Shown: piece by piece, positions 34,486 to 44,207 of the stretch
Layout of the letters: every line of letters starts with the position of its first letter
Position numbering within the stretch: the stretch's first letter is position 1
Translations under genes and position numbers: made by a program
Assembly: GCF_009796765.1 (NCBI RefSeq)
Contig: NZ_CP047023.1
Coordinates: 3,455,501-3,519,500, forward strand
Direction: 5' to 3'
DNA from: Paraglaciecola sp. L3A3
GTDB lineage: Bacteria; Pseudomonadota; Gammaproteobacteria; Enterobacterales; Alteromonadaceae
DNA length: 64,000 nt
The notes under the pieces: model-generated
What the model saw: the letters and a program-made list of their open reading frames with translations, nothing else
Database searches by the model: none
Told to the model about the DNA's origin: nothing

Positions 34486-35166
34486 ATGTCAGTTTGGAGA
34501 AAATTAGTCACTGCTGTAAAAGGCGGAGCAACAGAAGCGGCGCAATCTGTAGTAGATAGCCAGGCCATTCGTATTCTTGAACAAGAAATTCGCGAAGCCA
34601 AAGATGAACTACGCAAGTCAGATCATGCCAGAACTCAGATTTTAGCTAAATGTAAACTAGCTCAGCAAAAAGTCTCTAGCTTACAAGCATCTATAGAGCA
34701 ATACGAAGCTCATGCTAGAAAAGCGATTGATACTGACCGTCAACTTGCGTTAGATTGTGCACAAAAAGTCAGTGACCTGCGTGCAGAACAAGATACAGAG
34801 CAACAATATCTTGATCAATTTAAAACGTCAGAAAAACAACTGGCGGGTAATATTAACCAAGCAAAAACGAATCTTAAACGATTAGAACAGCAGGTTGATA
34901 TGGTAAAGGCCACTGAATCAGTGCAAAAAGCTCAGGTTGCCGTATCATCACGTCACTTAGGTGCCAATAGTAAGATGAAAACCGCGACTGAGTCTTTGTC
35001 ACGTATTCAAGAAAAACAAAACTTACGTAATGCAGAATTACAAGCGGCCGAAGAGTTAGCTACTGAAGAATCAAGTGATGACTTGTCCAAGCGTTTAGCT
35101 GAAGCAGGCATTGCTGGCGGAACTACTTCAGCCGATGATGAACTCAGTCGTATTTTAGGTAAATAG
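34486..35166 (+). CDS. yjfJ: PspA/IM30-family protein (YjfJ)
   Basis: This 226-residue protein is almost entirely coiled coil, with long heptad-like stretches from about residue 25 to 200 (LEQEIREAKDELRKSDHART, KTNLKRLEQQVDMVKATES). That is the PspA/IM30/ESCRT-III-like fold, which forms scaffolds on stressed membranes. The start MSVWRKLVTAVKGGATEAAQ is amphipathic, like the membrane-binding helix of PspA. Partners are likely the membrane proteins encoded downstream. Confidence 0.9.
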   Translation: MSVWRKLVTAVKGGATEAAQSVVDSQAIRILEQEIREAKDELRKSDHARTQILAKCKLAQQKVSSLQASIEQYEAHARKAIDTDRQLALDCAQKVSDLRAEQDTEQQYLDQFKTSEKQLAGNINQAKTNLKRLEQQVDMVKATESVQKAQVAVSSRHLGANSKMKTATESLSRIQEKQNLRNAELQAAEELATEESSDDLSKRLAEAGIAGGTTSADDELSRILGK

Positions 35167-35197
35167 TCTTTAGCGATACAGTAATACAAGGGGATTA

Positions 35198-36256
35198 GTG
35201 ATTTTTCATTTTCAAAAATTAAGAGCATTAGTCGCCCGAGTATTCACCGAGATGCGTTGGTACAGTATTGTACTAACGCTTCTTTTTTATGGGTTTAGCA
35301 GTTGGCTGTTATTATCAATTGCTGGTGAAACAGCATTAACCCAACCTACAAATTTTATTTATTGGCTTGCTGTGACCAGTTCTACAGTGGGTTATGGCGA
35401 TTTATCTCCCGTCACTGACGCAGGAAAATATCTCGTTTCATTTTATGTCATCCCACTCGGTTTAAGTATATTTGCCTTGGTATTAGGCAGAGTCGCAGCA
35501 TGGGTTTCTAATCAATGGCAAAAAGGAGCAAGAGGTTTGAAAAGTCTACATCTTGATGGTCATATTCTGGTTTTAGGTTGGAACGGAAACCGAACCATAC
35601 GTTTATTAAACTTACTTATTCGCGAACGGGCGTCACTGGCTGAAAAACCCACCATAGTATTATGTGTCAGAGCCGATATTACTAATCCCCTGCCCGGTGA
35701 TATCGAGTTTATAAAGGTCACTAAATTCAGCAACGATGAAGACATGGATAGAGCTTGTATCGAAAAAGCCAGCGTGGTTATTATGGATAATCCAGAAGAT
35801 GATTTAACCATGACTACAGCCTTGTATTGCAGTCAGCGAAATCCTACAGCACAAATGGTTGCCTATTTTAACGATGAAAGTTTAGTTGGCTTATTACAAA
35901 AACATTGTCCAAATGTTGAATGTACACCTAGCGTAGCAGTTGAAATGTTAGCTAAATCCGCTTTCGATCCTGGTTCGAGTTCATTACATTATGATTTATT
36001 AGACGTTAATCTTGGCCAAGCACAATATTCCATCAAAATTCCTGAACACCTACCCGCTATCAAAGTAGAAAAATTATTTGAGCAATTAAAACGTCACTAC
36101 AGCGCCACCTTAATTGCTGCAGCAAAAGCCAATGACAAGTTAAATTTAGTGGTCAATCCCGATTTAGATATGCTGCTGTATCCAGGTGATAAATTATTTT
36201 ATATAGCCGAAAAACGTATCACCAATATACACTGGCAAGAATTTGCAGAGGCCTAA
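35198..36256 (+). CDS. Ion channel with potassium-type filter and RCK/TrkA-N domain
   Basis: A GTG at 35198 with AAGGGG upstream starts a 352-residue protein. Two membrane helices (about 22-42 and 78-100) flank a pore loop with the filter TVGYGD (residues 63-68), the potassium-channel signature. A cytoplasmic Rossmann domain follows (HILVLGWNGNRTIRLL, about 122-240), then a TrkA-C-like part. The gene stands between yjfJ and yjfK; E. coli lacks it at this position, but several marine gammaproteobacteria carry a channel in this operon. It may couple membrane ion flow to the PspA-like protein. Confidence 0.88.
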   Translation: MIFHFQKLRALVARVFTEMRWYSIVLTLLFYGFSSWLLLSIAGETALTQPTNFIYWLAVTSSTVGYGDLSPVTDAGKYLVSFYVIPLGLSIFALVLGRVAAWVSNQWQKGARGLKSLHLDGHILVLGWNGNRTIRLLNLLIRERASLAEKPTIVLCVRADITNPLPGDIEFIKVTKFSNDEDMDRACIEKASVVIMDNPEDDLTMTTALYCSQRNPTAQMVAYFNDESLVGLLQKHCPNVECTPSVAVEMLAKSAFDPGSSSLHYDLLDVNLGQAQYSIKIPEHLPAIKVEKLFEQLKRHYSATLIAAAKANDKLNLVVNPDLDMLLYPGDKLFYIAEKRITNIHWQEFAEA

Positions 36257-36276
36257 TTCGCGACAAGAGGAATAAC

Positions 36277-36924
36277 ATGTTTAGTAAATTATTTGGTAAA
36301 AAGAAGCAAGATGACAAACCTAAAGCTCCTGAGATTATGGGCTTATATTTAGGCGGCTCTTTTGAACTTGATCCTTTAAAACTGCGCTTAATCGAACCAG
36401 AATTAGTAATCGAAAAAGCCGCAAGTCAGCATATTATTCAAGCTGTAGGTGAAGTAAACCTTGACACAGGCGGTAAAATTTTACGTTTTTACACTGATGA
36501 CGATGCCTTTTTACAAGTAATTTTGGATGGCGGTGATACTGAAAATCACATCACAGATGTCAAACTTTGGTATTTTTACGAAACCAAAACCATTGGTTCA
36601 GATGCACAGTGGAAACAAACTATAGCCCGCGGTATTTCAACTCCTAGTTACACCCTTGAAAATAATCACTACCAAAGAGTATGGGATGCAGTAGGTGAAG
36701 AGTCTCCACCTGTAGCTATGACTGAAAAAACTTATGAAGAAGACGGTGATGTCAGCGAAACCGATCAATTTTTGATGTTATATGAAAGACATTTAAGCGA
36801 TGATGAAACAGAAACGTTGTTAGTCAGTGCCGAAGAAAAATTAGTAAATAATAACTTTGATCGTTGCTTAGTGATTAGTACGGGCTTTAATATTGCCCAA
36901 GCTGATATCACTATCAATGGTTAA
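36277..36924 (+). CDS. yjfK: DUF2491 family protein (YjfK)
   Basis: The 215-residue product matches the YjfK/DUF2491 family (MFSKLFGKKKQDDKPKAPEI, LGGSFELDPLKLRL, GGDTENHITDVKLWYFYETK). It has no signal peptide or membrane span; the basic N-terminus MFSKLFGKKK may associate with the membrane. Function unknown. It lies 20 bp after the channel gene. Confidence 0.88.
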   Translation: MFSKLFGKKKQDDKPKAPEIMGLYLGGSFELDPLKLRLIEPELVIEKAASQHIIQAVGEVNLDTGGKILRFYTDDDAFLQVILDGGDTENHITDVKLWYFYETKTIGSDAQWKQTIARGISTPSYTLENNHYQRVWDAVGEESPPVAMTEKTYEEDGDVSETDQFLMLYERHLSDDETETLLVSAEEKLVNNNFDRCLVISTGFNIAQADITING

Positions 36925-36966
36925 CCAAACACTCCACTATTTAGAATAAGTCATTAAGGAAAAAAA

Positions 36967-37383
36967 ATGGATGCTATCCTCCACTCAATATCAGGCTTAG
37001 GTAATTTTGCCCTGTACTTTGCTGTTTCAATTATATTGTTATTTGTGTTTAAAATTGTCTATGCCTTTGTCACTCCCCATGACGAGTGGAAGTTAGTCAA
37101 AGAAGATAAAAATCAAGCTGCTGCTATAGGTTTTGGCGGGGCTATGATTGGTTTCAGTATTGCATTAGCAGGCGCGGTGTCGAACTCAGAATTTTTAATC
37201 GATTACGTAATATGGGGCATTGTGGCTATTATTGCGCAAACCTTTGCTTTTGCTCTATTACGCTTTACCTTCATGCCTAAAATTGCCGAGAGAATTGATA
37301 ACAATGAAATCTCTGCTGGCACAATTTTAGCTGCTGTTTCTATTTCTGTTGGGTTGCTTAACGCTGCCTGCATGAGTTACTAG
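36967..37383 (+). CDS. yjfL: DUF350 inner-membrane protein (YjfL)
   Basis: The 138-residue product has four predicted spans (about 12-32, 55-77, 82-103 and 117-136) and the DUF350 pattern with AAIGFGGAMIGFSIALAGAV. YjfL-type proteins occur next to PspA-like and ATP-grasp genes. Function unknown, membrane location clear. A start-proximal AAGGAAAAAA ribosome site is present and yjfM follows after 8 bp. Confidence 0.9.
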   Translation: MDAILHSISGLGNFALYFAVSIILLFVFKIVYAFVTPHDEWKLVKEDKNQAAAIGFGGAMIGFSIALAGAVSNSEFLIDYVIWGIVAIIAQTFAFALLRFTFMPKIAERIDNNEISAGTILAAVSISVGLLNAACMSY

Positions 37384-37391
37384 GAGGGCAT

Positions 37392-38006
37392 ATGCAATCC
37401 AATAAAAGTAAACGTTCTCGCTCAATCAATGTTGCCAGTATGCGCAAAGGTTTTAGTGTAAAGCCTTTAGCCTTAGGTATCACAGCGATATTTTTATCTT
37501 CTTGTGGCGATAAACAAGATGCATCAGTATTTACTAGTCCAGAAGATTGTACCAATGCCAATCCAGAAGCCGCAGCGCAATGCCAAGCCGCTTACGAAAA
37601 AGCCGTGGCAGAAGCTGAACGTACAGGGCCTAAATACAACTCTCAATATGACTGTGAAATCGAGTTTGGTGCAAACCAGTGCCGCACAGTGCAAAATAGT
37701 TCTGGGTCGTTTTTTATGCCATTTATGGCTGGATACATGCTGAGTAATTTGATGTCTCCTAGGGGGTATAATACTCAACCTCTGTTCACTTCCAACTCGA
37801 GATATTCGTCATACAGAAACCGTTGGGTTGGCGCTGATGGCGCTGACTTTGGTGATAATCGTCGCCGTTCTATGAAAGTCAGTGAAAATGCTCTTAAACC
37901 TAAACCTACTGTGAATAAAACCATGAAACGTGGTGGTTTTGGTAGTAGTGTGCGGGCTAAATCAAGCTGGGGAAGCAGCAGTAAAAAAGGTGGTTGGGGT
38001 GGATAA
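37392..38006 (+). CDS. yjfM: DUF1190 lipoprotein-like protein (YjfM)
   Basis: An AGGAGGG site precedes the ATG. The 204-residue product starts with basic residues (SNKSKRSRSINVASMRKGF) and a hydrophobic stretch ending FLSSCGD, a lipobox-like site near residue 37. Residues 45-100 hold several cysteines (CTNANPEAAAQCQAAYEKA, YDCEIEFGANQC). The C-terminus is rich in Gly, Ser and Lys (RGGFGSSVRAKSSWGSSSKK). This fits DUF1190/YjfM. Function unknown, probably envelope-anchored. Confidence 0.85.
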   Translation: MQSNKSKRSRSINVASMRKGFSVKPLALGITAIFLSSCGDKQDASVFTSPEDCTNANPEAAAQCQAAYEKAVAEAERTGPKYNSQYDCEIEFGANQCRTVQNSSGSFFMPFMAGYMLSNLMSPRGYNTQPLFTSNSRYSSYRNRWVGADGADFGDNRRRSMKVSENALKPKPTVNKTMKRGGFGSSVRAKSSWGSSSKKGGWGG

Positions 38007-38051
38007 CCCCCAATCTATTATTCCTAAAATTTTTAGGATGATAGCCAATCC

Positions 38052-39215
38052 ATGTTAAGAATTGACATAAAGGAACGCGCCAATTGGCAGCGTAAAGCTG
38101 CCGATTTTGGCTTTAAATTTCATACTATGTATGGAGAGCCTTATTGGGATGAAAGCGCTTACTATCAGTTTTCGTTGCAACAGATTGAACAAGATTTAGA
38201 AGATCCCACAGAAGAAATTCAGCAAATGTGTTTAGCTGTAGTGGATGAAGTGGTTCACTCTGAACAGCTACTTGAAAAATTTCAAATACCTCAAGGGTTT
38301 TGGCAACAAATTGCTGACTCTTGGCAGCAAAAACACCCCAGTTTGTATTCCAGATTAGACTTTGCCTATCACGGTAAAGGCCCAGCAAAATTATACGAAA
38401 ATAACGCAGACACTCCTACTTCACTTTACGAATCAGGTTTTTGGCAATGGCTGTGGTTAGAAGAACAAGTCAACGCTGGTATACTGCCCAAACAATCTGA
38501 TCAATTTAATTCATTACAAGAAAAGTTAGTGCACAGGTTAGCTGTTATTGCTAAACACTATGGCATTGAACATATGCATTTTGCTTGTTGCCAAGACACT
38601 GAAGAAGACCGAGGCACAGTACAATATTTGCAAGATTGCGCCAAAGAATCTGGCTTACTGAATGATTTTGTTTTTATAGAAGATATCGGTTTAGCAGAAT
38701 GTGGCAGTTTTAGTGATTTACAAAACAACAAAATAGACACTCTGTTTAAACTATACCCTTGGGAGTTTATGCAAAGAGAAGACTTTGGTGCTGCCATTAA
38801 AGATGCAGGCGTGAACTGGATTGAGCCTATTTGGAAATCTATTTTATCTAACAAAGCACTAATGCCCATGTTATGGAAAATGTTTCCTAACCACCCGAAT
38901 CTATTGGCAGCATATTTTGAAGATGAACTAGCCAAAGCCACTGAGTCTAAATTGGTTAGAAAGCCTATTTTCTCTCGTGAGGGCGCCAACGTTAGTATCA
39001 TAGAGCAAGGTAAAACTATAATGCATGCTGACGGGCCATATGGAGAAGAAGGGTTTATTTACCAAGAATTTTATGCGCTACCTAAATTTGGCCAAAACCA
39101 TACATTAATAGGCTCATGGTTAGTGGGCGATCAACCAGCAGGTATTTCTATGCGAGAAGACTCCTCACTCATCACCCAAGACTCCAGCCGCTTTTTGCCG
39201 CATATTTGTATTTAA
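38052..39215 (+). CDS. yjfC: Glutathionylspermidine synthase-like ATP-grasp ligase (YjfC)
   Basis: The 387-residue protein is the synthetase-only homologue of Gsp, lacking the N-terminal amidase. Visible blocks are [52 protein letters not shown] and [13 protein letters not shown], the last holding ATP-grasp lysine and arginine residues. The family joins an amine (spermidine in true Gsp) to a carboxylate of a peptide using ATP. The substrate of YjfC proteins is unknown. It closes the operon and is convergent with the beta-lactamase-like gene. Confidence 0.92.
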   Translation: MLRIDIKERANWQRKAADFGFKFHTMYGEPYWDESAYYQFSLQQIEQDLEDPTEEIQQMCLAVVDEVVHSEQLLEKFQIPQGFWQQIADSWQQKHPSLYSRLDFAYHGKGPAKLYENNADTPTSLYESGFWQWLWLEEQVNAGILPKQSDQFNSLQEKLVHRLAVIAKHYGIEHMHFACCQDTEEDRGTVQYLQDCAKESGLLNDFVFIEDIGLAECGSFSDLQNNKIDTLFKLYPWEFMQREDFGAAIKDAGVNWIEPIWKSILSNKALMPMLWKMFPNHPNLLAAYFEDELAKATESKLVRKPIFSREGANVSIIEQGKTIMHADGPYGEEGFIYQEFYALPKFGQNHTLIGSWLVGDQPAGISMREDSSLITQDSSRFLPHICI

Positions 39216-39344
39216 CGGCAGACTAGGACAGAATGAAGCAGTTGATAGCAGAAACTAGCTATTTTCTCTGTATAGCGATTTTAACCTTCTATTGTTTTTC
39301 TCGGCGTCACTCTGGGACACGGTTTGGTTTTTTACTCTTTACTA

Positions 39345-39359
39345 TTATCTTTTCCTCGT
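39345..39359 (-). repeat. Shared intergenic repeat, copy A
   Basis: The minus-strand sequence ACGAGGAAAAGATAA also occurs at 52980-52994 on the plus strand. Flanking sequence is loosely alike in both (GCAGTAATTAGGAAATAG versus GCAGTGAATAGGAGATAG), which suggests a decayed dispersed repeat in the two gaps 39216-39392 and 52918-53135. Confidence 0.4.
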
Positions 39360-39392
39360 AACTAGCGACTGCTTATATGCTTTTTCTATTTC

Positions 39393-40448
39393 CTAATTAC
39401 TGCTTTTATCTTCTCTATTAGCCAGTATTTTCACAATCCTGTTATAGACAATTTCTGCGGTATTCCAGTGATACCCGCCATTAGTATTGTTAAATTGGAT
39501 CACCACAGTATCCAAGTCTTTGTAGAATTTAGCTATACTTTGGTAACCGGGCACCCAACCCGTGTGCTCGTAGACATAAATAGAAGCATAGATTTCTTGT
39601 TCACCTTGATCAAACACAGATCCGTCGTTTAATGCCCGTAAAAATATGCCCACATCCTGTGCTGTTGCGATTATTGACCCATACCCATCTAAATCATAAT
39701 CATTAGTCTTTATATCCGACTCAAAACCCACGTAATAGCCGCTCATCACATCGTCTATATTCACTTCTGATAGCGAACCATAAGTGTTTTTTAGCCCAAG
39801 AGGTATCAAAATTTCTTCCTTGATATATTGGAAATAATGATACCCCACCACCTTATCAATCAGCTCAGCAAGCAATAAATAGTTAGTGTTGGAATATTCA
39901 TAGCCTTCATCAGGGGCAAAGCTCGCTGGTAAATCAAGTGCTAATTTAAGGGCATTTTTACTGTTCTGAGGATCGCCCCAAAAGCCAGCACTATCGGTTA
40001 AATTCGGAATACCACTACGATGTTGCACCATAGATCTCACTGTAATTTTATCAGCATTTTCAATTCGTCCCAAAAGTTCTGGGAAATAATCGGCTAGGGT
40101 TTGATCTAAATACAAACGTTTATCGGTAACTAGTTTGGTGATAGCCACGGCGATATATAACTTACTAATACTGGCTATTTTAAAAAAGGCTTGAGGATCT
40201 GCTGGTATTTTATTTTTTCGATCTTTCCAGCCAGCAGCATAAAATTCTGGCGGCTTACCAACCTGATCTACATAAACAATAATACCATCAAAGCCATGCT
40301 CAACAGCTTGATTGACTTGCTGTTGAACCGTTGCCGGCAAAGGTAATAACCAAGCCCAAACTAAAATCCAAGGCACAAAAAATAAAGAAGTGAAGGTGCC
40401 AATTAACAACAAAATTCGTACTATTAGTTTTGATTGTTTTTTATTCAT
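39393..40448 (-). CDS. Serine hydrolase, beta-lactamase/class C family
   Basis: The ATG at 40448 gives MNKKQSKLIVRILLLIG, a signal anchor; seven more residues from 40469 are not needed. The 351-residue protein has the class C set: SISK (serine nucleophile, in KIASISKLYIAVAITKLV), YSN (in YEYSNTNY) and HTG (in EHTGWVPGYQS) in place of KTG. Such enzymes are often esterases or peptidases with no antibiotic role. It lies just downstream of the FG-GAP lipoprotein gene in the same direction, so an operon is likely. Confidence 0.88.
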   Translation of the reverse strand: MNKKQSKLIVRILLLIGTFTSLFFVPWILVWAWLLPLPATVQQQVNQAVEHGFDGIIVYVDQVGKPPEFYAAGWKDRKNKIPADPQAFFKIASISKLYIAVAITKLVTDKRLYLDQTLADYFPELLGRIENADKITVRSMVQHRSGIPNLTDSAGFWGDPQNSKNALKLALDLPASFAPDEGYEYSNTNYLLLAELIDKVVGYHYFQYIKEEILIPLGLKNTYGSLSEVNIDDVMSGYYVGFESDIKTNDYDLDGYGSIIATAQDVGIFLRALNDGSVFDQGEQEIYASIYVYEHTGWVPGYQSIAKFYKDLDTVVIQFNNTNGGYHWNTAEIVYNRIVKILANREDKSSN

Positions 40449-40506
40449 AAGACACTCAGTCTGCGCCACTCTGCTTTATTCCCCTTTGAGTGGCGCAGTA
40501 TTACAA

Positions 40507-43500
40507 CTAATCAGCCTTTTTAATATCTAAAGGATAAATCAATGCATCTTGTACCATGCCTTTACTATTAGTGAATGACACTCTTAGTTGGTAAAACTGT
40601 CCTGCAGGCAATTCATCAGTAGGAGTTAAACCATCTAGCGATATACTCATTGATGATTGACCTGATTCTGTTTTTAATGCGTTAGTATCAATTAAGACAG
40701 TATCTTTAATAGGGCTCCATTTTGACCTAAAGTGTCTCAGCCAGTAACGAATACCACCTTGATCAGAGGAAATAACTTGATTACCACTACCCGCGTGATA
40801 ATCCACTGCAATATTTAGCTCTTCTCCAACTCGTAAATTCTCTTCAATAAACGCTGCATTAGTGATGGTTAATGAAGGTTTTATTAATGGTAATACAGTG
40901 AGAGTTAACTCTGCTTTTATCGACGAGTTTACATTTGAGCTAGCCGTTATGGTGACTGTCCCAGCAGTTAAAGCTTTAACTTCACCCTTTGAATTAACTT
41001 CGGCAACTCGGGTGTCACTACTTGACCAAGTCACACTTTTATCATCGGCATTATTAGGTAGTACAGACACTTGTAAAGCTAAACTATCGCCAGAGATCAA
41101 CTGAGTGTGATTGCCAGACGCTAACAATGAAATGGATTCAACAGTTTGTGCATACCAATCTACAATTGTCACTTGGCTTGTGGCCTGTTTACCATTAGCT
41201 TGACTAATCGCTGTAATGTTAGCGGTTTGCCCTACCTCACCTATTGCTGTAACCACACCTTGTTGATCAACACTTAATACACTTTCATCACTTGATATCC
41301 AATCAAACTCTTGTGCGGCATTAACAGGTTTAACTTGGGTTGCTAAAGTAGTTGATGTGCCTTTTCTAAGGTTTAATTGGCCAGTAGTGATGGCGACAGA
41401 TGCAGGATCTAACTTATTGGTATCAAAAATTTGATTGGCTTTTTTATTTTTAAACACAGCGGTTTCGCCGTTACGCCACTTCACTTGAATGCTTTTAATT
41501 TCATCAAGTTCACCTAAACCAAAATGTACAATATTTAGTAAACTTTGCGAAAAGACCGAGCCTGCAGAGCCTACTCGTTTACGGTACTTATGTTTAGCCG
41601 TGGTTAAAATGACTTCTGCTGACAGTGCATCAACATTCGACACAGGTGAATAACCGACTTTAACCAAAGCATAGTGACCCTGTTCAGAAGAGTTGTTTTC
41701 GTAGAGATACCACTCTCCTCCTTCACTGCCGTTAAGCAATTCAAGATCACCGTCTAAATCAAAATCGAAAGCTTGGCCCATATCCCCATTTCCCGGTCCA
41801 CCTACATCATTCGCGCCATGCATAGTAGTGGTAACAAAACTTCCGTTGCCAGTATTTAACAACATATAATCAGAAATCATGGCACCGACTTTACCCCAAC
41901 GATAAACAAACAAGTCTTGGTAACTGTCATTATTAAAATCGCCAGTGGTCACTCCAAAGGCATTAGTGGCGGTAGGAATGTTCCATTGTTTTGAGACATC
42001 GGTAAATTTATCACCATCATTTCTCAATAAAAATTCTGTGCTATTGCGGTTTTTAGGCTCAAATTTGGTGACAACAGACTTCACACCTACTAGGCTAAAT
42101 TTAAAGTTCCAAAAAATGCTGCCATTACGCACCACAGCCGTTTTCCAGTTGCCATTAGCTGTATGTCCAAAATAGATACCGTTTTGGCTAATATCATCAG
42201 GCCAGCCTTGTGCTTGATCAGCTGATATACCAACAGAGCCTTTGAATTTTGGAAGTAGCTGTTTTTTGCTTTCCCCTAAAAATATAGGATAGTTATTGCC
42301 ATTAAAACCACCTCTAGCTAAATAACTATAGTTGGTAAAATTAAAGTCATTGTTAGCTATAAATTCAAATTCATCGGTTCCTTTGGTGCCTTTCGGTTTA
42401 ATCGAAAAGGTTTCTGTACTGGGTTCATAATCGATTGAAGGAGCTTCAATTGTGCCAAATTCAAATTCTTCACTGGTAGCTAGGTATAAATCTAAATCGC
42501 CGTCGTTATCGATATCAATATCTGTGATAGCCATAATACTTTTGAGCGAAGTAACGGCTTCAGGAAACTTGGCAGTGACTTCGGTAAAGGTAAAATCGCC
42601 ATTACCTTGCCATACTGACAAAGGGCTATACAAAATCAGATCATCAATATTATCACCATTGATATCTGTTAATAGCGATCGAGAAGGATGCTGATCTTGC
42701 ACACCGTCAATCATCTTACGGGCAAATTTACCTGTGCCTAAGTTCTCATAAAAATGATGAATAGGTCGTTCATGATCTAAACTTTCTTCATTGATAAGCA
42801 TAAGATCAAGATCGCCATCTAAATCCATATCAGACCACTGTGCACCTCGTCCTCGAGAGCCTTTTACAATACCTACATCACCGGTCGTTAAGACAAATTG
42901 ACCATTATTATTTTGTAAAAAATTAGCCCTTGATGGATTTTTACCATTGCCACCACCTTGAGTCACAATGAGATCTAAATCGCCATCATTGTCGTAATCA
43001 CCGGCGGCGGTACCATGTAAATCGTGTTTAAACCAACGAGATAGATTTTTATGATGTTTACTAACGGTGCCGTCGCCATTGTTCCAATATAATTTACTGC
43101 TTTCGGCGTTATGGTTATTGACAATAAAGTCATAATCGCCATCGTTATCCATATCAGCAATAGTGGGGCCGCCATATTTAATTGACTCGGCTTTATCCAT
43201 ACCGGCTTTAACTGTAATATCTCGGTATTCTGGTAATTGTATTTGCCCAGCATCTTCTATCAGCAAACTATTTAACGTTAAGCTTGCATGGTTAGAGACT
43301 AGTTTTAAGTTAACTTGACCAAGAGATTTAAAGCGCACTAAAACCTGCAACTCCTGCTGCCCAGTTGTGGGTACATCCAAGTTATCCACTATTAATTCAT
43401 CATTAGCGTACACACTAATATTGGCATAATTTTTAGGGTTAATAACATCTAGCGTTAACTTTTTAGTTAAACTTCCAGTTATGTCATGAGCAATGCTAAA

Positions 43501-43632
43501 ACCACTTTCGCTATTAATCAGCTGATTTTCTAGCACATTTTTAGAGCTACTACAGGCCACCAGCAACAAACCAGAGACTGCAGCCGCAAGTAAGTTTGCG
43601 GTCCATTTATTTGATATATATTTAACTTTCAT
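40507..43632 (-). CDS. Large FG-GAP/VCBS-repeat lipoprotein with ASPIC/UnbV and BIG2 domains
   Basis: The 1041-residue protein has a lipoprotein signal (LLLVACSSSKN, cysteine about 27), a beta-sandwich start (about 45-130), then many FG-GAP repeats of the form DMDNDGDYDFIVNN, DYDNDGDLDLIVTQG, DMDLDGDLDLMLIN and DIDNDGDLDLYLAT, an ASPIC/UnbV part (LNIVHFGLGELDEIKSIQVK), and two bacterial Ig-like group 2 domains (about 755-830 and 845-920). The DxDxDGxxD loops bind calcium in beta-propellers. It would be a surface-exposed binding protein. Ligand unknown. It is the head of a minus-strand pair with the serine hydrolase. Confidence 0.88.
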   Translation of the reverse strand: MKVKYISNKWTANLLAAAVSGLLLVACSSSKNVLENQLINSESGFSIAHDITGSLTKKLTLDVINPKNYANISVYANDELIVDNLDVPTTGQQELQVLVRFKSLGQVNLKLVSNHASLTLNSLLIEDAGQIQLPEYRDITVKAGMDKAESIKYGGPTIADMDNDGDYDFIVNNHNAESSKLYWNNGDGTVSKHHKNLSRWFKHDLHGTAAGDYDNDGDLDLIVTQGGGNGKNPSRANFLQNNNGQFVLTTGDVGIVKGSRGRGAQWSDMDLDGDLDLMLINEESLDHERPIHHFYENLGTGKFARKMIDGVQDQHPSRSLLTDINGDNIDDLILYSPLSVWQGNGDFTFTEVTAKFPEAVTSLKSIMAITDIDIDNDGDLDLYLATSEEFEFGTIEAPSIDYEPSTETFSIKPKGTKGTDEFEFIANNDFNFTNYSYLARGGFNGNNYPIFLGESKKQLLPKFKGSVGISADQAQGWPDDISQNGIYFGHTANGNWKTAVVRNGSIFWNFKFSLVGVKSVVTKFEPKNRNSTEFLLRNDGDKFTDVSKQWNIPTATNAFGVTTGDFNNDSYQDLFVYRWGKVGAMISDYMLLNTGNGSFVTTTMHGANDVGGPGNGDMGQAFDFDLDGDLELLNGSEGGEWYLYENNSSEQGHYALVKVGYSPVSNVDALSAEVILTTAKHKYRKRVGSAGSVFSQSLLNIVHFGLGELDEIKSIQVKWRNGETAVFKNKKANQIFDTNKLDPASVAITTGQLNLRKGTSTTLATQVKPVNAAQEFDWISSDESVLSVDQQGVVTAIGEVGQTANITAISQANGKQATSQVTIVDWYAQTVESISLLASGNHTQLISGDSLALQVSVLPNNADDKSVTWSSSDTRVAEVNSKGEVKALTAGTVTITASSNVNSSIKAELTLTVLPLIKPSLTITNAAFIEENLRVGEELNIAVDYHAGSGNQVISSDQGGIRYWLRHFRSKWSPIKDTVLIDTNALKTESGQSSMSISLDGLTPTDELPAGQFYQLRVSFTNSKGMVQDALIYPLDIKKAD

Positions 43633-44207
43633 TTTGTCTTTATATTTGTCTTGTCTAGTTATTTGCCGAGCAAAGATCTAGAAGGAATGAATGAGCGATA
43701 AATTGTAAATAATTAACAATTAGCACTATTTAAAAGCCCACTACTTTACCTGACTGGCTGCTCGACTAAAAGATCTTTGTTAACAATAAACAAGTAAAAG
43801 ATAGATTTAAAAACATGTGTAAGACAAAATATCCAGAATCTATGGGGTTAAATTAAGTGAAATAATAAAGGCTGAAGACTCAACAAACCGAACAATATGG
43901 CTTTAAGTATTAGTTAACCTGAGTTCTGGATAAGAAGTATCGTCTAATCTGAATTTATCATTACAATTCAATAGCTTAATACCATTCACTCAAATCACCT
44001 CACTTGAATGCTTACTCGGTGACGAAATTTTTGTATATAGCAAGGTGGATTGTCCTACGTAATAACATGTTATTGCTAGACAATCCAACGCCGCTAGGCA
44101 CAAAAATAGCGTTATCGAGAGGTTCGGCTTATCCAGTATTCAGGTTAGTCAACTATTAACCTAATGCTCAACTTGCTGAGTAAATTTTGAATCTAACTAA
44201 ACTCAAT
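43633..44207. other. Gene-free stretch holding a MITE-like element
   Basis: This 575-bp gap carries the promoter region of the FG-GAP lipoprotein gene near 43633-43900 and a MITE-like element at 43915-44147. I see no other gene in it. Confidence 0.6.
43915..44147. mobile_element. MITE-like element B, full copy, about 233 bp
   Basis: The ends are 20-bp inverted repeats that match at 18 of 20 positions: 43915-43934 and 44128-44147 (CTTATCCAGTATTCAGGTTA at the right). There is no ORF. Near the middle GGATTGTC (44047-44054) and GACAATCC (44079-44086) form another stem. A second partial copy lies inverted at 49453-49608. No clear target duplication was found. Confidence 0.7.

Noticed and set aside
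38558..39001. A 147-codon minus-strand frame
   Set aside because: It lies wholly inside yjfC on the opposite strand, with no family match, so it is a shadow of real coding sequence.
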